The position numbers and the translations under genes were made by a program. The notes beneath the pieces are model-generated. The model was not told where the DNA came from. It was given only the letters and a program-made list of their open reading frames with translations, and searched no databases. From positions 5,277,403 to 5,341,402 of the forward strand of contig NZ_SOCE01000001.1 of the NCBI RefSeq assembly GCF_004365175.1: DNA of 64,000 nucleotides, in the 5' to 3' direction. The DNA comes from Kribbella voronezhensis. Its GTDB lineage: Bacteria > Actinomycetota > Actinomycetes > Propionibacteriales > Kribbellaceae. Below, piece after piece: positions 34,405-42,486 of this stretch; position 1 is the first letter of the stretch, and every line of letters begins with the position of its first letter.

Positions 34405-35487
34405 ATGAGCAACCAGAGCGATTACGACCGCCGCGTGAAGGACATCCTCGACCGGGTCGCCAAAGGCCACCTGTCCAGCGACGAGGCGGCCACACTGATC
34501 GCCGCCGCAAGGCCGACCGCGGCTGAGGCGTCGACTGCGGCCGGGTCGACGGCCGGTGAGCCGACGCCGGCCGCCGCTGACGAGACGGCAGGCCCCGCGG
34601 CGGGTGACGACATCCCGTCGGCTTCCGTGTGGGCAGACGTTGTCGACTCCCCGGACGTCGCCGGCGCGCAGTCCAGTACGCCTGCGCCGAGCGCCTCGCA
34701 GGCCGGCGTCGTCGACGAGCCCGCAGTACAGGCCAGCGTCGTGGACGAGCACGCAGTACAGGACACCGCGGACGAACCCGCAGTACAGGACGCCGTGGTG
34801 GAAGAGGCTCCGGCCGATGGGGACGAGGAAGAGGCCGACCACAGCAACGTGCCGGTGCCGTCCGGCGTACGGCGGGTGACTGTGCGCGCCGTCGGCCGTC
34901 GGGTGCGGTTGATCGGGGAACCGGCGATCAACGGGGTCGCTGTCGACGGGCCGCACGTGATCAAGCGCGACGGGGACACGCTCGCGATCAGCAGTGAAGG
35001 CGACATGGGGGTGTCGATTGACGGGTTCAGCATGTTGCGCAACCCGACCGACCTCAAGTCCCACGTCAACGGTCTCGCCAAGGAGCTGTGGATCCGCGTC
35101 AACCCGATGCTGGAGGTGGAGATCGAGGTCACCGGCGGCAGCGTCGTCGGTGAGCGACTCCCCGGCCTCAGCCGAGTCCGCGTCACTGCCGGTACGGCGA
35201 AGGTGACCGACGTCGACGGGCCGATCGACGTCCTGGTCCAAGCCGGTACGGCGACGCTCGACGCGCAGATCACCAAGGGCCGTTCGCGGGTCCGCGTCGA
35301 GTCGGGCGCCGCGACCGTCAATCTCCGCCGCGGCTCGGACGTCCGCGTCCACACCGAGGCTCAGCTCGGTCGCGTCACCTGGACCGGCGCGGTCAACGGC
35401 CAGTCCAAGGACGTCGAGATCGGCCGCGGCCGCGCCGCCCTGGACGTCGAGGTCCTCGTCGGCTCAGCCCAGATCACCTCCGACTGA
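34405..35487 (+). CDS. DUF4097-like beta-repeat protein with SHOCT-like N-terminus
   Basis: A 360-aa protein. Residues 1-35 (RRVKDILDRVAKGHLSSDEAATLI) look like the short SHOCT-like helix pair found at the start of LiaX/YvlB-type proteins. Residues about 40-145 are acidic, Ala/Val-rich and contain three DEPAVQ/DEHAVQ repeats. The C-terminal 215 residues form a repetitive beta structure (GLSRVRVTAGTAKVTDVDG, VLVQAGTATLDAQI) resembling the DUF4097 putative adhesin fold. No signal peptide or transmembrane helix. ATG 34405 follows GGAGGA. It follows the kinase gene by 117 bp and could be its substrate (inference). Confidence 0.7.
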   Translation: MSNQSDYDRRVKDILDRVAKGHLSSDEAATLIAAARPTAAEASTAAGSTAGEPTPAAADETAGPAAGDDIPSASVWADVVDSPDVAGAQSSTPAPSASQAGVVDEPAVQASVVDEHAVQDTADEPAVQDAVVEEAPADGDEEEADHSNVPVPSGVRRVTVRAVGRRVRLIGEPAINGVAVDGPHVIKRDGDTLAISSEGDMGVSIDGFSMLRNPTDLKSHVNGLAKELWIRVNPMLEVEIEVTGGSVVGERLPGLSRVRVTAGTAKVTDVDGPIDVLVQAGTATLDAQITKGRSRVRVESGAATVNLRRGSDVRVHTEAQLGRVTWTGAVNGQSKDVEIGRGRAALDVEVLVGSAQITSD

Positions 35488-35488
35488 T

Positions 35489-36733
35489 TCAACTCCCCGA
35501 AGCAGCTGCCGGTTCTGGGATCTGGTGGAGAGTGCGGAGGGGAGAGAAGACGACGAAGCCGGCGCCGAGGAGGGCGCCGGCGCCGCTGAGCCAGAGGGTG
35601 GTGCGGAGGCTGGTGGCGGTGGCGATCAGGCCGCCCAGCAGACTGCCGACCGGCGCGACACCCCAGGCGACGAAGCTCATCGTGGCGCTGACGCGACCCT
35701 GTAGCTCGGGCGGGCAGAGGCGCTGCCGGATGCTCGACTGCAGGATGTAGCAGACGATGATGCTGATCGCGGCGAGCAGCACCGACACGACGTACCAGGT
35801 CAGTCGCCAGCCCGGACCGGTCAGCGCCTGGAGGAGGAAGGCGACGCCGATCCCGACGCAGGCGAGCACCAGCGCGCGGGGCTCGCCCAGCCGCGTGCTG
35901 AGGCGCTCGGTGAACCAGGAGGCGGCCAGCGCGCCGAGTAGCCCGATCATGCTGAGCAAGCCGATCGTGCTGGGGGAGAGGTGGACCTCCCTGACCAGGA
36001 AGACGATCATCACCGCGCCGCTCGCAGACTGGAACAGGAACGTGCTGGTCGTGGTCAGCGCGATCGGCCGGAGCAGCGGATGCCGGAACACGTACCGCAA
36101 GCCGTCTCCGATCTCCCGCCGCAGGTTGGGGCGTTCGGCCGGCGCCGGCCGAGGCTCCGGCGTACGGATCGAGCGGAGCCACAGTGCGGACCAGACGAAG
36201 CTGAGCGCGTTCAGGCCGAGCGTGACGGCTGCAGTCAGCCACTGGACGAGGAACCCACCCGCCCCTGCACCGATCACCGCAGCGACCGAGTGATTGGCAG
36301 CCAGTCTGGCGTTGCCGGGCAGCAACTGGTCTGGCTCGAGCAGTCTCGGCGGGTACGAGCTGTGCGCTACGTCGAACAGGACGGTGAGCAGACCCGACAG
36401 GGCCAGTACGACGTAGAGCTGCGTCAGAGTCAGTACGCCGAACCAGGCGGCGACCGGGATCGATCCGTAGAGCACCGCGCGGCCCAGATCCGACCAGATG
36501 AGCACAGGGAGACAGCGGATCCGGTCAACCCAGGCTCCAGCGAACAGGCCGAGCACTAGCCAGGCTGCGGTCTCACAGGTTCGCAGTACCGAGACCTGCA
36601 GGGTGCTGGCGTTCAGTGTGATCACTGCGAGCAGCGGGGCCGCCGACATCGCCAGGCGGCTGCCGAGCTGACTGAGCAGGTCGGCGGTCCACAGGCGGCG
36701 GAAGTCGGGATGATTGAGGATTCCGGGCTTCAT
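35489..36733 (-). CDS. MFS transporter, 12-span type
   Basis: A 414-aa protein with about 12 membrane spans, beginning NHPDFRRLWTADLLSQLGSRLA, as in the MFS_3/EntS-like exporter group (part quoted). ATG 36733 is fixed by TACGGT 6 nt upstream on the minus strand (leaderless). The frame stays open 1.1 kb further upstream antisense to the ABC ATPase, but that is a GC-rich shadow. It shares a promoter region and two operator copies with the divergent ABC exporter, so both are probably induced by the same compound. Confidence 0.88.
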   Translation of the reverse strand: MKPGILNHPDFRRLWTADLLSQLGSRLAMSAAPLLAVITLNASTLQVSVLRTCETAAWLVLGLFAGAWVDRIRCLPVLIWSDLGRAVLYGSIPVAAWFGVLTLTQLYVVLALSGLLTVLFDVAHSSYPPRLLEPDQLLPGNARLAANHSVAAVIGAGAGGFLVQWLTAAVTLGLNALSFVWSALWLRSIRTPEPRPAPAERPNLRREIGDGLRYVFRHPLLRPIALTTTSTFLFQSASGAVMIVFLVREVHLSPSTIGLLSMIGLLGALAASWFTERLSTRLGEPRALVLACVGIGVAFLLQALTGPGWRLTWYVVSVLLAAISIIVCYILQSSIRQRLCPPELQGRVSATMSFVAWGVAPVGSLLGGLIATATSLRTTLWLSGAGALLGAGFVVFSPLRTLHQIPEPAAASGS

Positions 36734-36739
36734 CCAGCG

Positions 36740-36804
36740 ACCGTAAACCGCAAAGTTGAGCGATGTCGACTCAATGTCAACAAAGTTGAGCCGCTGCGAC
36801 TCAA
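36740..36804. promoter_or_regulatory. two operator copies TTGAG-N9-CTCAA in the MFS/ABC divergent promoter
   Basis: Site 1 at 36756-36774 (centre CGATGTCGA) and site 2 at 36786-36804 (centre CCGCTGCGA) have identical TTGAG/CTCAA arms and both are preceded by CAAAG. They are exactly 30 bp apart, about three helical turns. Site 1 lies over the -35 to -10 region of the MFS promoter (TCGACA-N18-TACGGT on the minus strand, -10 at 36740-36745). No regulator gene is adjacent. Confidence 0.75.
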
Positions 36805-36886
36805 GTCTCCGGGTAGCGAAAAGACTTCGAGACTGTCGGCGGCATCCGCCAAGATGACCTGCATCACAGCGGAAGGGGTGGCTCGG

Positions 36887-37861
36887 ATGGCCGCAATCGA
36901 GGCGACAGGCCTCGTGAAGACGTTCAGGTCCAGGAAGAACTCGGTCAAGGCGCTCGACGGAATCGATCTGGAGGTGCCGGAAGGCAGCGTGCTCGGCCTG
37001 CTCGGGCCCAACGGCGCGGGCAAGACCACGGCGGTCCGGGTGCTGACCACCCTGATGGCTCCGGACGCCGGGAGTGCCCGGGTGCTCGGCCACGACGTGG
37101 TGAAGGAGGCAGACACCGTCCGCGGGCTGGTCGGCCTCTCGGGGCAGTACGCCGCGGTCGACGAGCTGCTCACCGGCCGGGAGAACCTCTGGATGTTCGG
37201 CCGGCTCTACCGGCTGAGCAGTAGCCAGGCGAAGCAGCGGGCGGACGAACTGCTGGAGACCTTCGACCTGACCGACGCGGCCGACCGGATCCTGAAGACG
37301 TACTCCGGCGGTATGCGCCGCCGGCTCGACCTGGCCGGCTCGCTGATCGCGCATCCGAAGGTGCTGTTCCTGGACGAGCCGACCACCGGACTGGACCCGC
37401 GCAGCCGGCTGGACCTGTGGCAGATCATCCGCGACCGGGTGAGCGAGGGAGTCACGATCCTGCTCACCACGCAGTACCTGGAAGAGGCCGACGAACTGGC
37501 CGACAGCATCGTCGTGGTCGACCACGGATCGGTGATCGCCCGCGGTACGGCGGACGAGTTGAAGGCGAAGGTGGGCGGCGAGCGAATCGAGATCGTCGTG
37601 CACGACCCGGACGACACCGCTCGCGCGCTGGAGTTGCTGACGGCCGCGCTCGAGATCACCGATCCGGATGCGACGACGCTGGACCAGCACAACAAGCGGA
37701 TCACGCTTCCGGCGCCAGGTGGCTCGACCGCGCTGGTGGCAGCGATCCGCACCCTCGACGGCGCCGGAGTCCGGATCGCCGACGTCGGCCTGCGGCGGCC
37801 CACGCTGGACGACGTGTTCCTGAGTCTGACCGGCCACGCCGCGGAAGAGGTGGAGTCATGA
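36887..37861 (+). CDS. DrrA-like ABC transporter ATP-binding protein
   Basis: A 324-aa ATPase: Walker A GPNGAGKTT, signature YSGGMRRRLDLA, Walker B VLFLDEPTTGLDP, and the DrrA-type C-terminal domain ending in RRPTLDDVFLSLTG. Q-loop SGQYAAVDELLTG is typical of the daunorubicin-resistance family. ATG 36887 follows GGAAGGGG; ATG 36854 is an alternative. Its stop overlaps the permease start by 4 nt. Confidence 0.92.
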   Translation: MAAIEATGLVKTFRSRKNSVKALDGIDLEVPEGSVLGLLGPNGAGKTTAVRVLTTLMAPDAGSARVLGHDVVKEADTVRGLVGLSGQYAAVDELLTGRENLWMFGRLYRLSSSQAKQRADELLETFDLTDAADRILKTYSGGMRRRLDLAGSLIAHPKVLFLDEPTTGLDPRSRLDLWQIIRDRVSEGVTILLTTQYLEEADELADSIVVVDHGSVIARGTADELKAKVGGERIEIVVHDPDDTARALELLTAALEITDPDATTLDQHNKRITLPAPGGSTALVAAIRTLDGAGVRIADVGLRRPTLDDVFLSLTGHAAEEVES

Positions 37862-38697
37862 GCACAACCGGTACGCCGGCCAAGGTGAGCCCGTTCGGCC
37901 GGGCGGTGTCCGATGCGGGGGTGCTCGCCTGGCGCAGTCTCAAGCGCATCCCGCGGACGCCCGACATGCTGATCTACGCGACGATCCAGCCGATCATGTT
38001 CGTGTTGTTGTTCGCCTATGTCTTCGGCAACGCGATTCCGATCCCGGGCTTTCCTGGCGCTCGGGCCTATCGGGAGTTTCTGATGTCGGGGATCTTCGCC
38101 CAGACGATGGCGTTCGCGGTCGCCTCCGCCAGCGTCGGGCTGGCCGATGACATGTCGAAGGGTCTGATCGACCGGTTCCGGTCGTTGCCGATGGCAAGGT
38201 CCGGGGTGATCGCCGGGCGGGTGATCGGGGACGTGGTGTTCAACGCGTTCGTGATGCTGGTGATGGTGATCTGCGGGTTCATCGTCGGTTGGCGCTGGCA
38301 CAACGGGATCGGGCAGGCGCTGGCGGCGTTCGCGATCTTGCTGCTGTTCGCGTTCGCGATGCTGTGGGTGGGTGCGCTGATCGGGTTGTCGGTGGGCGGT
38401 CCGGAGGTCGCGGCGTCCGCCGGGCTGATCTGGCTGTTCCCGTTGACGTTCCTGTCGAATGCGTTCGTGCCGACACCGAACCTGCCGGGTGCACTGCAAC
38501 CGGTCGCGGAGTGGAACCCGATCTCCTCGATCGTCGCGGCCTGCCGGCACTTGTTCGGCAACCCGTCGCCGTTCGCGAGTCCGGACGGCTTCCCGGCACA
38601 GCATCCGGTCTGGCTGAGCCTGATCTGGTGCGCCGTGATCATCGCCGTCTTCGCCCCACTGGCGGTGAACAAGTACCGCCGAGCCACATCACGCTGA
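37858..38697 (+). CDS. DrrB-like ABC-2 permease
   Basis: A 279-aa protein with six membrane spans and the DrrB/ABC-2 motif region (SKGLIDRFRSLPMARSGV). It is translationally coupled to the ATPase (ATGA). The pair forms an exporter of the drug/lipid type. The gene ends 26 bp before the convergent DUF72 gene, with only a weak 6-bp inverted repeat between. Confidence 0.9.
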   Translation: MSTTGTPAKVSPFGRAVSDAGVLAWRSLKRIPRTPDMLIYATIQPIMFVLLFAYVFGNAIPIPGFPGARAYREFLMSGIFAQTMAFAVASASVGLADDMSKGLIDRFRSLPMARSGVIAGRVIGDVVFNAFVMLVMVICGFIVGWRWHNGIGQALAAFAILLLFAFAMLWVGALIGLSVGGPEVAASAGLIWLFPLTFLSNAFVPTPNLPGALQPVAEWNPISSIVAACRHLFGNPSPFASPDGFPAQHPVWLSLIWCAVIIAVFAPLAVNKYRRATSR

Positions 38698-38723
38698 CGG
38701 CCCTGGCGCGCCGAGCTGGTCCG

Positions 38724-39545
38724 TCAGGTGCTGGGGGAGATGTCCAGTAGGCGGAGCAAGGTGATGGCGTCTCTGGGCGCCATCACCTTCATGTCGTTGT
38801 CGAAGTACACGTAGACGTCGTGGTCGGTGGCCCAGCCGCGGATCCGCTTGGCCCATTGTTTCAAAGCCTTGTCGGTGTAGCCACTCGCGTAGAGCTCCTC
38901 GTCGCCGTGCAGACGGACATAGACGAAGTCGGCGGTCACCTGGTCGAACATCGGCCAGGTGCCGGCCGTGTCCGCGATGACGCACGCGACGCCGTGCTTG
39001 CACAGCAGTTCGGTGAAGGCGGGGTCCGCGAAACCAGGGTGGCGCACCTCCATGGCGTGCCGGAGCGGACGATCGGCGTCGGTCTCGGTCAACGCGCGAC
39101 CGTCGAGCCGGTGGTCGTGCTTGGCGGCGAGCACGGCGGCTTCGCCCGTCGTACGGGGAAGTGCGGCCAGGAACGTGTCGAGGACCTCTGGGTCGAACGG
39201 CAGGTTGGCCGGGGTCTGCCAGAGGATCGGACCGAGGGTGGGTCCGAGGGCGAGCAGGCCGGAGGCGAAGAAGTTGGCGAGTACGGTGTCGGCGTCGCGC
39301 AGGCGTTTCATGTGCGTGATGAACCGGCCGCCCTTGACGGCGAAGACGAAATCCTCGGGAACGCTCGCCCGCCAGCGCTGGTAACTCTCCGGCCGCTGCA
39401 GCGAATAGAACGAGCCGTTGATCTCGACCGAATTCACCTGCCGCGACAAATACTCCAACTCCCGCCGCTGGGCGAGGCCCTTGGGATAGAACACCCCACG
39501 CCACGGCGGATAAAGCCACCCCGACGTCCCGATCCGAATCTCCAC
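38724..39545 (-). CDS. DUF72 family protein (YecE-like TIM barrel)
   Basis: A 273-aa protein starting VEIRIGTSGWLYPPWRG, the DUF72 signature, with FAVKGGRFITHMKRL and the late VYVYFDNDM segment also conserved. The family has a TIM-barrel fold related to metal-dependent enzymes; its reaction is unknown. GTG 39545 is chosen because the homology begins there and GACACT lies 7 nt upstream; the frame extends 23 codons further without support. Confidence 0.9.
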   Translation of the reverse strand: MEIRIGTSGWLYPPWRGVFYPKGLAQRRELEYLSRQVNSVEINGSFYSLQRPESYQRWRASVPEDFVFAVKGGRFITHMKRLRDADTVLANFFASGLLALGPTLGPILWQTPANLPFDPEVLDTFLAALPRTTGEAAVLAAKHDHRLDGRALTETDADRPLRHAMEVRHPGFADPAFTELLCKHGVACVIADTAGTWPMFDQVTADFVYVRLHGDEELYASGYTDKALKQWAKRIRGWATDHDVYVYFDNDMKVMAPRDAITLLRLLDISPST

Positions 39546-39629
39546 AGCCCCCCAGTGTCCCGACAACCACCCCCAGAAACCACCCGCCGAGGAAGGCGAG
39601 CGAGTGGAGGGCATATGCGGGATAGATAG

Positions 39630-39890
39630 GCACAGCAGAGCGCCCCGGGGAGGCGGCGGGGCGAGCGGCGTACCCGGGTGTGGGCACAGCAGAGCGCCCC
39701 CGGGGAGGCGGCGGGGCGAGCGGCGTACCCAGGTGTGGGCACAGCAGAGCGGCCCCGGGGAGGCGGCGGGGGCGGGCGGCGTACCCGGGTGTGGGCACAG
39801 CAGAGCGCCCGGGGAGGCGGAGTACGCCGGGCGAGAGGCGTGCCTGGAGGTGGGGACAGGAGAGCGCCCCGGTGGGTTTCACCGGGGCGC
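39630..39890. repeat. five tandem 54 to 56-bp GC-rich units downstream of greA
   Basis: In the gene-free stretch 39546-39907, copies start at 39630, 39684, 39739 and 39795 with a diverged fifth near 39850. Each starts GCACAGCAGAGCGCCC, continues with GGGGAGGCGGCGGGGCGAGC and ends GTACCCGGGTGTGG. The AGAGCGCCCC segment is one arm of the greA terminator, so each unit carries a terminator half plus a CGCCCC/GGGGCG stem of its own. Confidence 0.85.
39864..39890 (-). terminator. greA terminator hairpin
   Basis: A perfect 11-bp stem GCGCCCCGGTG/CACCGGGGCGC with a 5-nt loop, 17 bp beyond the greA stop. Confidence 0.75.
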
Positions 39891-39907
39891 GCTGGGGTCT
39901 GGGTGGG

Positions 39908-40420
39908 TCAGCCGGTGAAGGGGACCGCGGCGACGATCTCCACGGTGACGTCCTTGCCGTTCGGGGCCGCGTAGGTTGCCTTGTCGCCCTTCTTCTTGCC
40001 CAGGATCGCTGAGCCGAGCGGGGACTGCGGCGAGTACACGTCGATGTCGACCGACGCGTCCAGCGCGAGCAACTCGCGGGAGCCGAGCAGGAACGTCTCC
40101 ACATCGTCGTCGCCGGCGAACTTGATGGACACCTTCATGCCGGGCTCGACCTTGCCGCCCGCCTTCGGGGTCTCGCCGACGCGGGCCCGGCGCAGCATGT
40201 CCTCGAGCTGCCGGATCCGGGCCTCCATCTTGCCCTGCTCGTCCTTGGCGGCGTGGTAGCCGCCGTTCTCCTTGAGGTCGCCCTCGTCGCGGGCGTCGCT
40301 GATCCGCTGGGTGATCTCGGCACGGGCGGGGCCCTTGAGGTGCTCGAGCTCGGACTTCAGCTGGTCGTAACCATCCTGTGTCAGCCAGACAACGCTGTCC
40401 TCGTCAACCTTCTGCGTCAC
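39908..40420 (-). CDS. greA: transcription elongation factor GreA
   Basis: A 170-aa protein: N-terminal coiled coil (about 5-80) with LTQDGYDQLKSELEHLK and ISDARDEGDLKENGGYHAAKDEQ (tip acidic residues DE..D that insert in the RNA polymerase channel; part quoted), then the FKBP-like C-domain with SPQSPLGSAILGKKKGD. It rescues backtracked RNA polymerase by stimulating transcript cleavage. GTG 40420 follows GGAG by 7 nt. Confidence 0.96.
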   Translation of the reverse strand: MTQKVDEDSVVWLTQDGYDQLKSELEHLKGPARAEITQRISDARDEGDLKENGGYHAAKDEQGKMEARIRQLEDMLRRARVGETPKAGGKVEPGMKVSIKFAGDDDVETFLLGSRELLALDASVDIDVYSPQSPLGSAILGKKKGDKATYAAPNGKDVTVEIVAAVPFTG

Positions 40421-40547
40421 GGGCTGCTCCTTGTGTCGATGGGATGGGCAGAAAAGCCGTTGGCCGCCGTCGTCGACGGCGACCAATCCACTGAGCGTAG
40501 CAAGATCAGGCCCGGAACCCCACAGTTCCGCCTATTCACAAACAATA

Positions 40548-40561
40548 CGCAAACGTTTGCG
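40548..40561. promoter_or_regulatory. LacI-family operator-like palindrome upstream of greA
   Basis: CGCAAACGTTTGCG is a perfect 14-bp palindrome of the LacI/PurR-box kind, 128 bp upstream of the greA start in a 287-bp gene-free stretch. A weaker half-like GGCAATCGTTTACC follows at 40572. A TACGCT -10-like hexamer (minus strand) lies nearer greA around 40497-40502. Which gene the palindrome serves is unclear. Confidence 0.5.
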
Positions 40562-40644
40562 CGACCCTGAAGGCAATCGTTTACCCCTCCTGAACGCGCC
40601 CGGCGCCGGAAGATGCTGACAGAACAGGCCGGTGCGAGCGAAAT

Positions 40645-40712
40645 CAACCAACAAGGTCAGCTGGGTGAGGCCGTCGGCCAACCAGCAAGGTCAGCTGGGT
40701 GAGGCCTTCAGC
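40645..40712. repeat. two tandem 34-bp units at the 3' end of the DUF4307 gene
   Basis: CAACCARCAAGGTCAGCTGG starts both copies (40645-40678 and 40679-40712, period exactly 34). The second copy includes the DUF4307 stop codon and last codon, so the duplication covers the gene's 3' end. Confidence 0.85.
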
Positions 40713-41124
40713 GGGGCCGGTGGGCGTTGGCGGTGGTGCAGCCGACCAGTACTACGGCGGTGGCGTCCCGCTGCGTTGTCAGAGTGGCGTCGAGGCTCTG
40801 GCGGCGGGGGGAATCGGCCGGCACCTTCAGCGTGACCTCGCCGACGATCGAGAAATCGGCTGCCTTCGCCTGGAGCCGGCAGCTCGCCTCGACGTTCTTC
40901 GAGCGATCGACCTGGATGGTCGCGGTCGCTGATATCGGCGACGTGATGGTGTATCCGAGCAACCGTGACGACACCGGCGGCGTGGACTGCACGAAGGCGG
41001 CCCACAGCAGCCAGACCAGCCCGGTCAGCGCCAGCACGCCGACGACCCCGAGGATCAGCGGCCGGCGGCCACGACGGGTCCGGCCGTAACGGGCGTCCAG
41101 GTCGGTTGCGGATGGGTCGGTCAA
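40708..41124 (-). CDS. DUF4307 family membrane protein
   Basis: A 138-aa protein: a basic cytoplasmic N-terminus (ARYGRTRRGRRP), one transmembrane helix (about residues 24-45), then an extracytoplasmic beta domain typical of DUF4307, where VSSRLLGYTITSP begins the domain. Function unknown; in actinomycetes the gene is commonly beside mca, as here. I use TTG 41124 because AGGAG is 5 nt upstream; GTG-type start at 41151 would nearly collide with the divergent mca start. Confidence 0.8.
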   Translation of the reverse strand: MTDPSATDLDARYGRTRRGRRPLILGVVGVLALTGLVWLLWAAFVQSTPPVSSRLLGYTITSPISATATIQVDRSKNVEASCRLQAKAADFSIVGEVTLKVPADSPRRQSLDATLTTQRDATAVVLVGCTTANAHRPR

Positions 41125-41159
41125 CGGTTCTCCTCGGGCTTGGAGGACCATTGTGTCTT

Positions 41160-42023
41160 GTGACCGAAGATCTTCGTCTGCTGCATGTCCATGCCCACCC
41201 CGATGACGAGTCCAGCAAGGGTGCCGCCTCGACCGCCCGGTATGTCGCCGAAGGCGTCGACGTGATGGTGGCCACCTGTACCGGCGGTGAGCGTGGATCG
41301 ATCCTGAATCCCAAGATGGACCGCCCCGAGGTACTGGCGAACATCAGCGAGATCCGCCGCCAGGAGATGGACGCGGCCCGCGAGATCCTGGGCATCCGGC
41401 AGGAATGGCTCGGCTGGGTCGACTCCGGCTTTCCCGAGGGCGATCCGCTGCCGCCGCTGCCGGAGGGCTGCTTCGCCTCGCTCAAGGTGGAGGACGCGGC
41501 CGCGCCGCTGGTGAAGCTGATCCGCGAGTTCCGCCCGCAGGTCGTCACGACGTACGACGAGAACGGCGGCTACCCGCACCCGGATCACGTGATGTGCCAC
41601 CAGATCACCGTGGCCGCCTTCGAGGCAGCCGGTGACGAGGAGGCGTACCCGGACCTCGGCGAGCCGTGGCAGCCGCTGAAGCTGTACTACCACCACACCT
41701 TCCACCGCGAGCGGATGAAGGCGCTGCACGACGCGATGATTGCCCGCGGCCTCGAATCGCCGTACGCCGAGCGGCTGAAGGACTGGAAGCCGGACCCGGA
41801 GAACGAGCGCCGGATCACCACCCGGGTGGAGTGCGCGGAGTACTTCGGCGTACGGGACCGGGCGCTGCTCGCGCATGCGACCCAGATCGACCCGGACGGC
41901 GCGTGGTTCGCCGTACCGCTGGAGGTTCACCAGCAGGCGTGGCCCACCGAGGACTACGAACTGGCCCGCAGCGTGGTGGAGTCCGAACTGCCCGAGGACG
42001 ACCTGTTCGCGGGGCTGCGCTGA
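41160..42023 (+). CDS. mca: mycothiol S-conjugate amidase
   Basis: A 287-aa zinc amidase of the LmbE/PIG-L fold. AHPDDES (residues 12-18) and GYPHPDHVMCH hold the metal ligands; TGGERGSILNP is also conserved. Mca cleaves mycothiol-toxin conjugates to a mercapturic acid and GlcN-inositol; full similarity in the C-terminal third (YYHHTFHRERMKALHDAM) favours Mca over the shorter-range homologue MshB. GTG 41160 has CATTGT 5 nt upstream and no ribosome binding site. It implies that the organism makes mycothiol. Confidence 0.93.
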   Translation: MTEDLRLLHVHAHPDDESSKGAASTARYVAEGVDVMVATCTGGERGSILNPKMDRPEVLANISEIRRQEMDAAREILGIRQEWLGWVDSGFPEGDPLPPLPEGCFASLKVEDAAAPLVKLIREFRPQVVTTYDENGGYPHPDHVMCHQITVAAFEAAGDEEAYPDLGEPWQPLKLYYHHTFHRERMKALHDAMIARGLESPYAERLKDWKPDPENERRITTRVECAEYFGVRDRALLAHATQIDPDGAWFAVPLEVHQQAWPTEDYELARSVVESELPEDDLFAGLR

Positions 42024-42054
42024 GGGCCGGGCGCGACGGTGAGACACTGGCCAG

Positions 42055-42384
42055 GTGACCGCGATGACCCCACTTCTGACGACCGGGCGCCCGATGACCG
42101 AGATCGACCCGAACTCGGTCCGGCCCGGCTGGGTCGCGCTGCTGATCGTGCTCGCGCTCGGTGCCGCCACGGTGCTGCTGTGGCGCAACATGGGCAAACA
42201 GTTGAAGCGGATCGACTTCGATCCCACCGATGGGCAGCCGACGGCCGAGGACGCGACTGCGCCCGGCCGAGCACTGTCCGTAGACCAGCCGACCACGGAC
42301 AGCTCAGTGGACCGGGATGGCGCTGCCGCGCCGCGGACGACTGACGCGGAAGCCTCCGAACCGGGCTCGAAACCAACTAGGTAA
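42055..42384 (+). CDS. small single-span membrane protein
   Basis: A 109-aa protein with one transmembrane helix (about residues 25-43, WVALLIVLALGAATVLLW) and a disordered acidic/Pro/Thr C-terminus. Genes of this sort commonly follow mca in actinomycetes; function unknown. GTG 42055 has GACACT 6 nt upstream, consistent with a leaderless start; ATG 42064 and ATG 42094 are alternatives. Confidence 0.72.
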   Translation: MTAMTPLLTTGRPMTEIDPNSVRPGWVALLIVLALGAATVLLWRNMGKQLKRIDFDPTDGQPTAEDATAPGRALSVDQPTTDSSVDRDGAAAPRTTDAEASEPGSKPTR

Positions 42385-42391
42385 GGGGATT

Positions 42392-42447
42392 GTCACGAGA
42401 TGGTGTCGTGACGTACCTCTTTTCGGCCGCGACCCTATAGTGAGCGC
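42392..42447 (+). promoter_or_regulatory. inverted repeat and TATAGT promoter of copD
   Basis: GTCACGA-N7-TCGTGAC (42392-42412) is a perfect 7-bp inverted repeat, 24 bp upstream of TATAGT (42436-42441). The repeat could be an operator for the downstream gene or a short terminator for the upstream one. TATAGT is followed by 6 nt and then a GTG. Confidence 0.5.
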
Positions 42448-42486
42448 GTGTCGAACCAAGGTGCCGAGGGCGGGAACGCTCTGTGA
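42448..42486 (+). CDS. possible 12-codon leaderless upstream ORF of copD
   Basis: The GTG at 42448 lies exactly 6 nt after TATAGT and opens a frame VSNQGAEGGNAL ending in TGA at 42484-42486, which overlaps the GTG start of copD at 42483 (GTGA). The arrangement suggests leaderless translation of a short peptide with termination-reinitiation into copD. An alternative is that copD itself has another, unrecognised start. Confidence 0.4.
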   Translation: MSNQGAEGGNAL

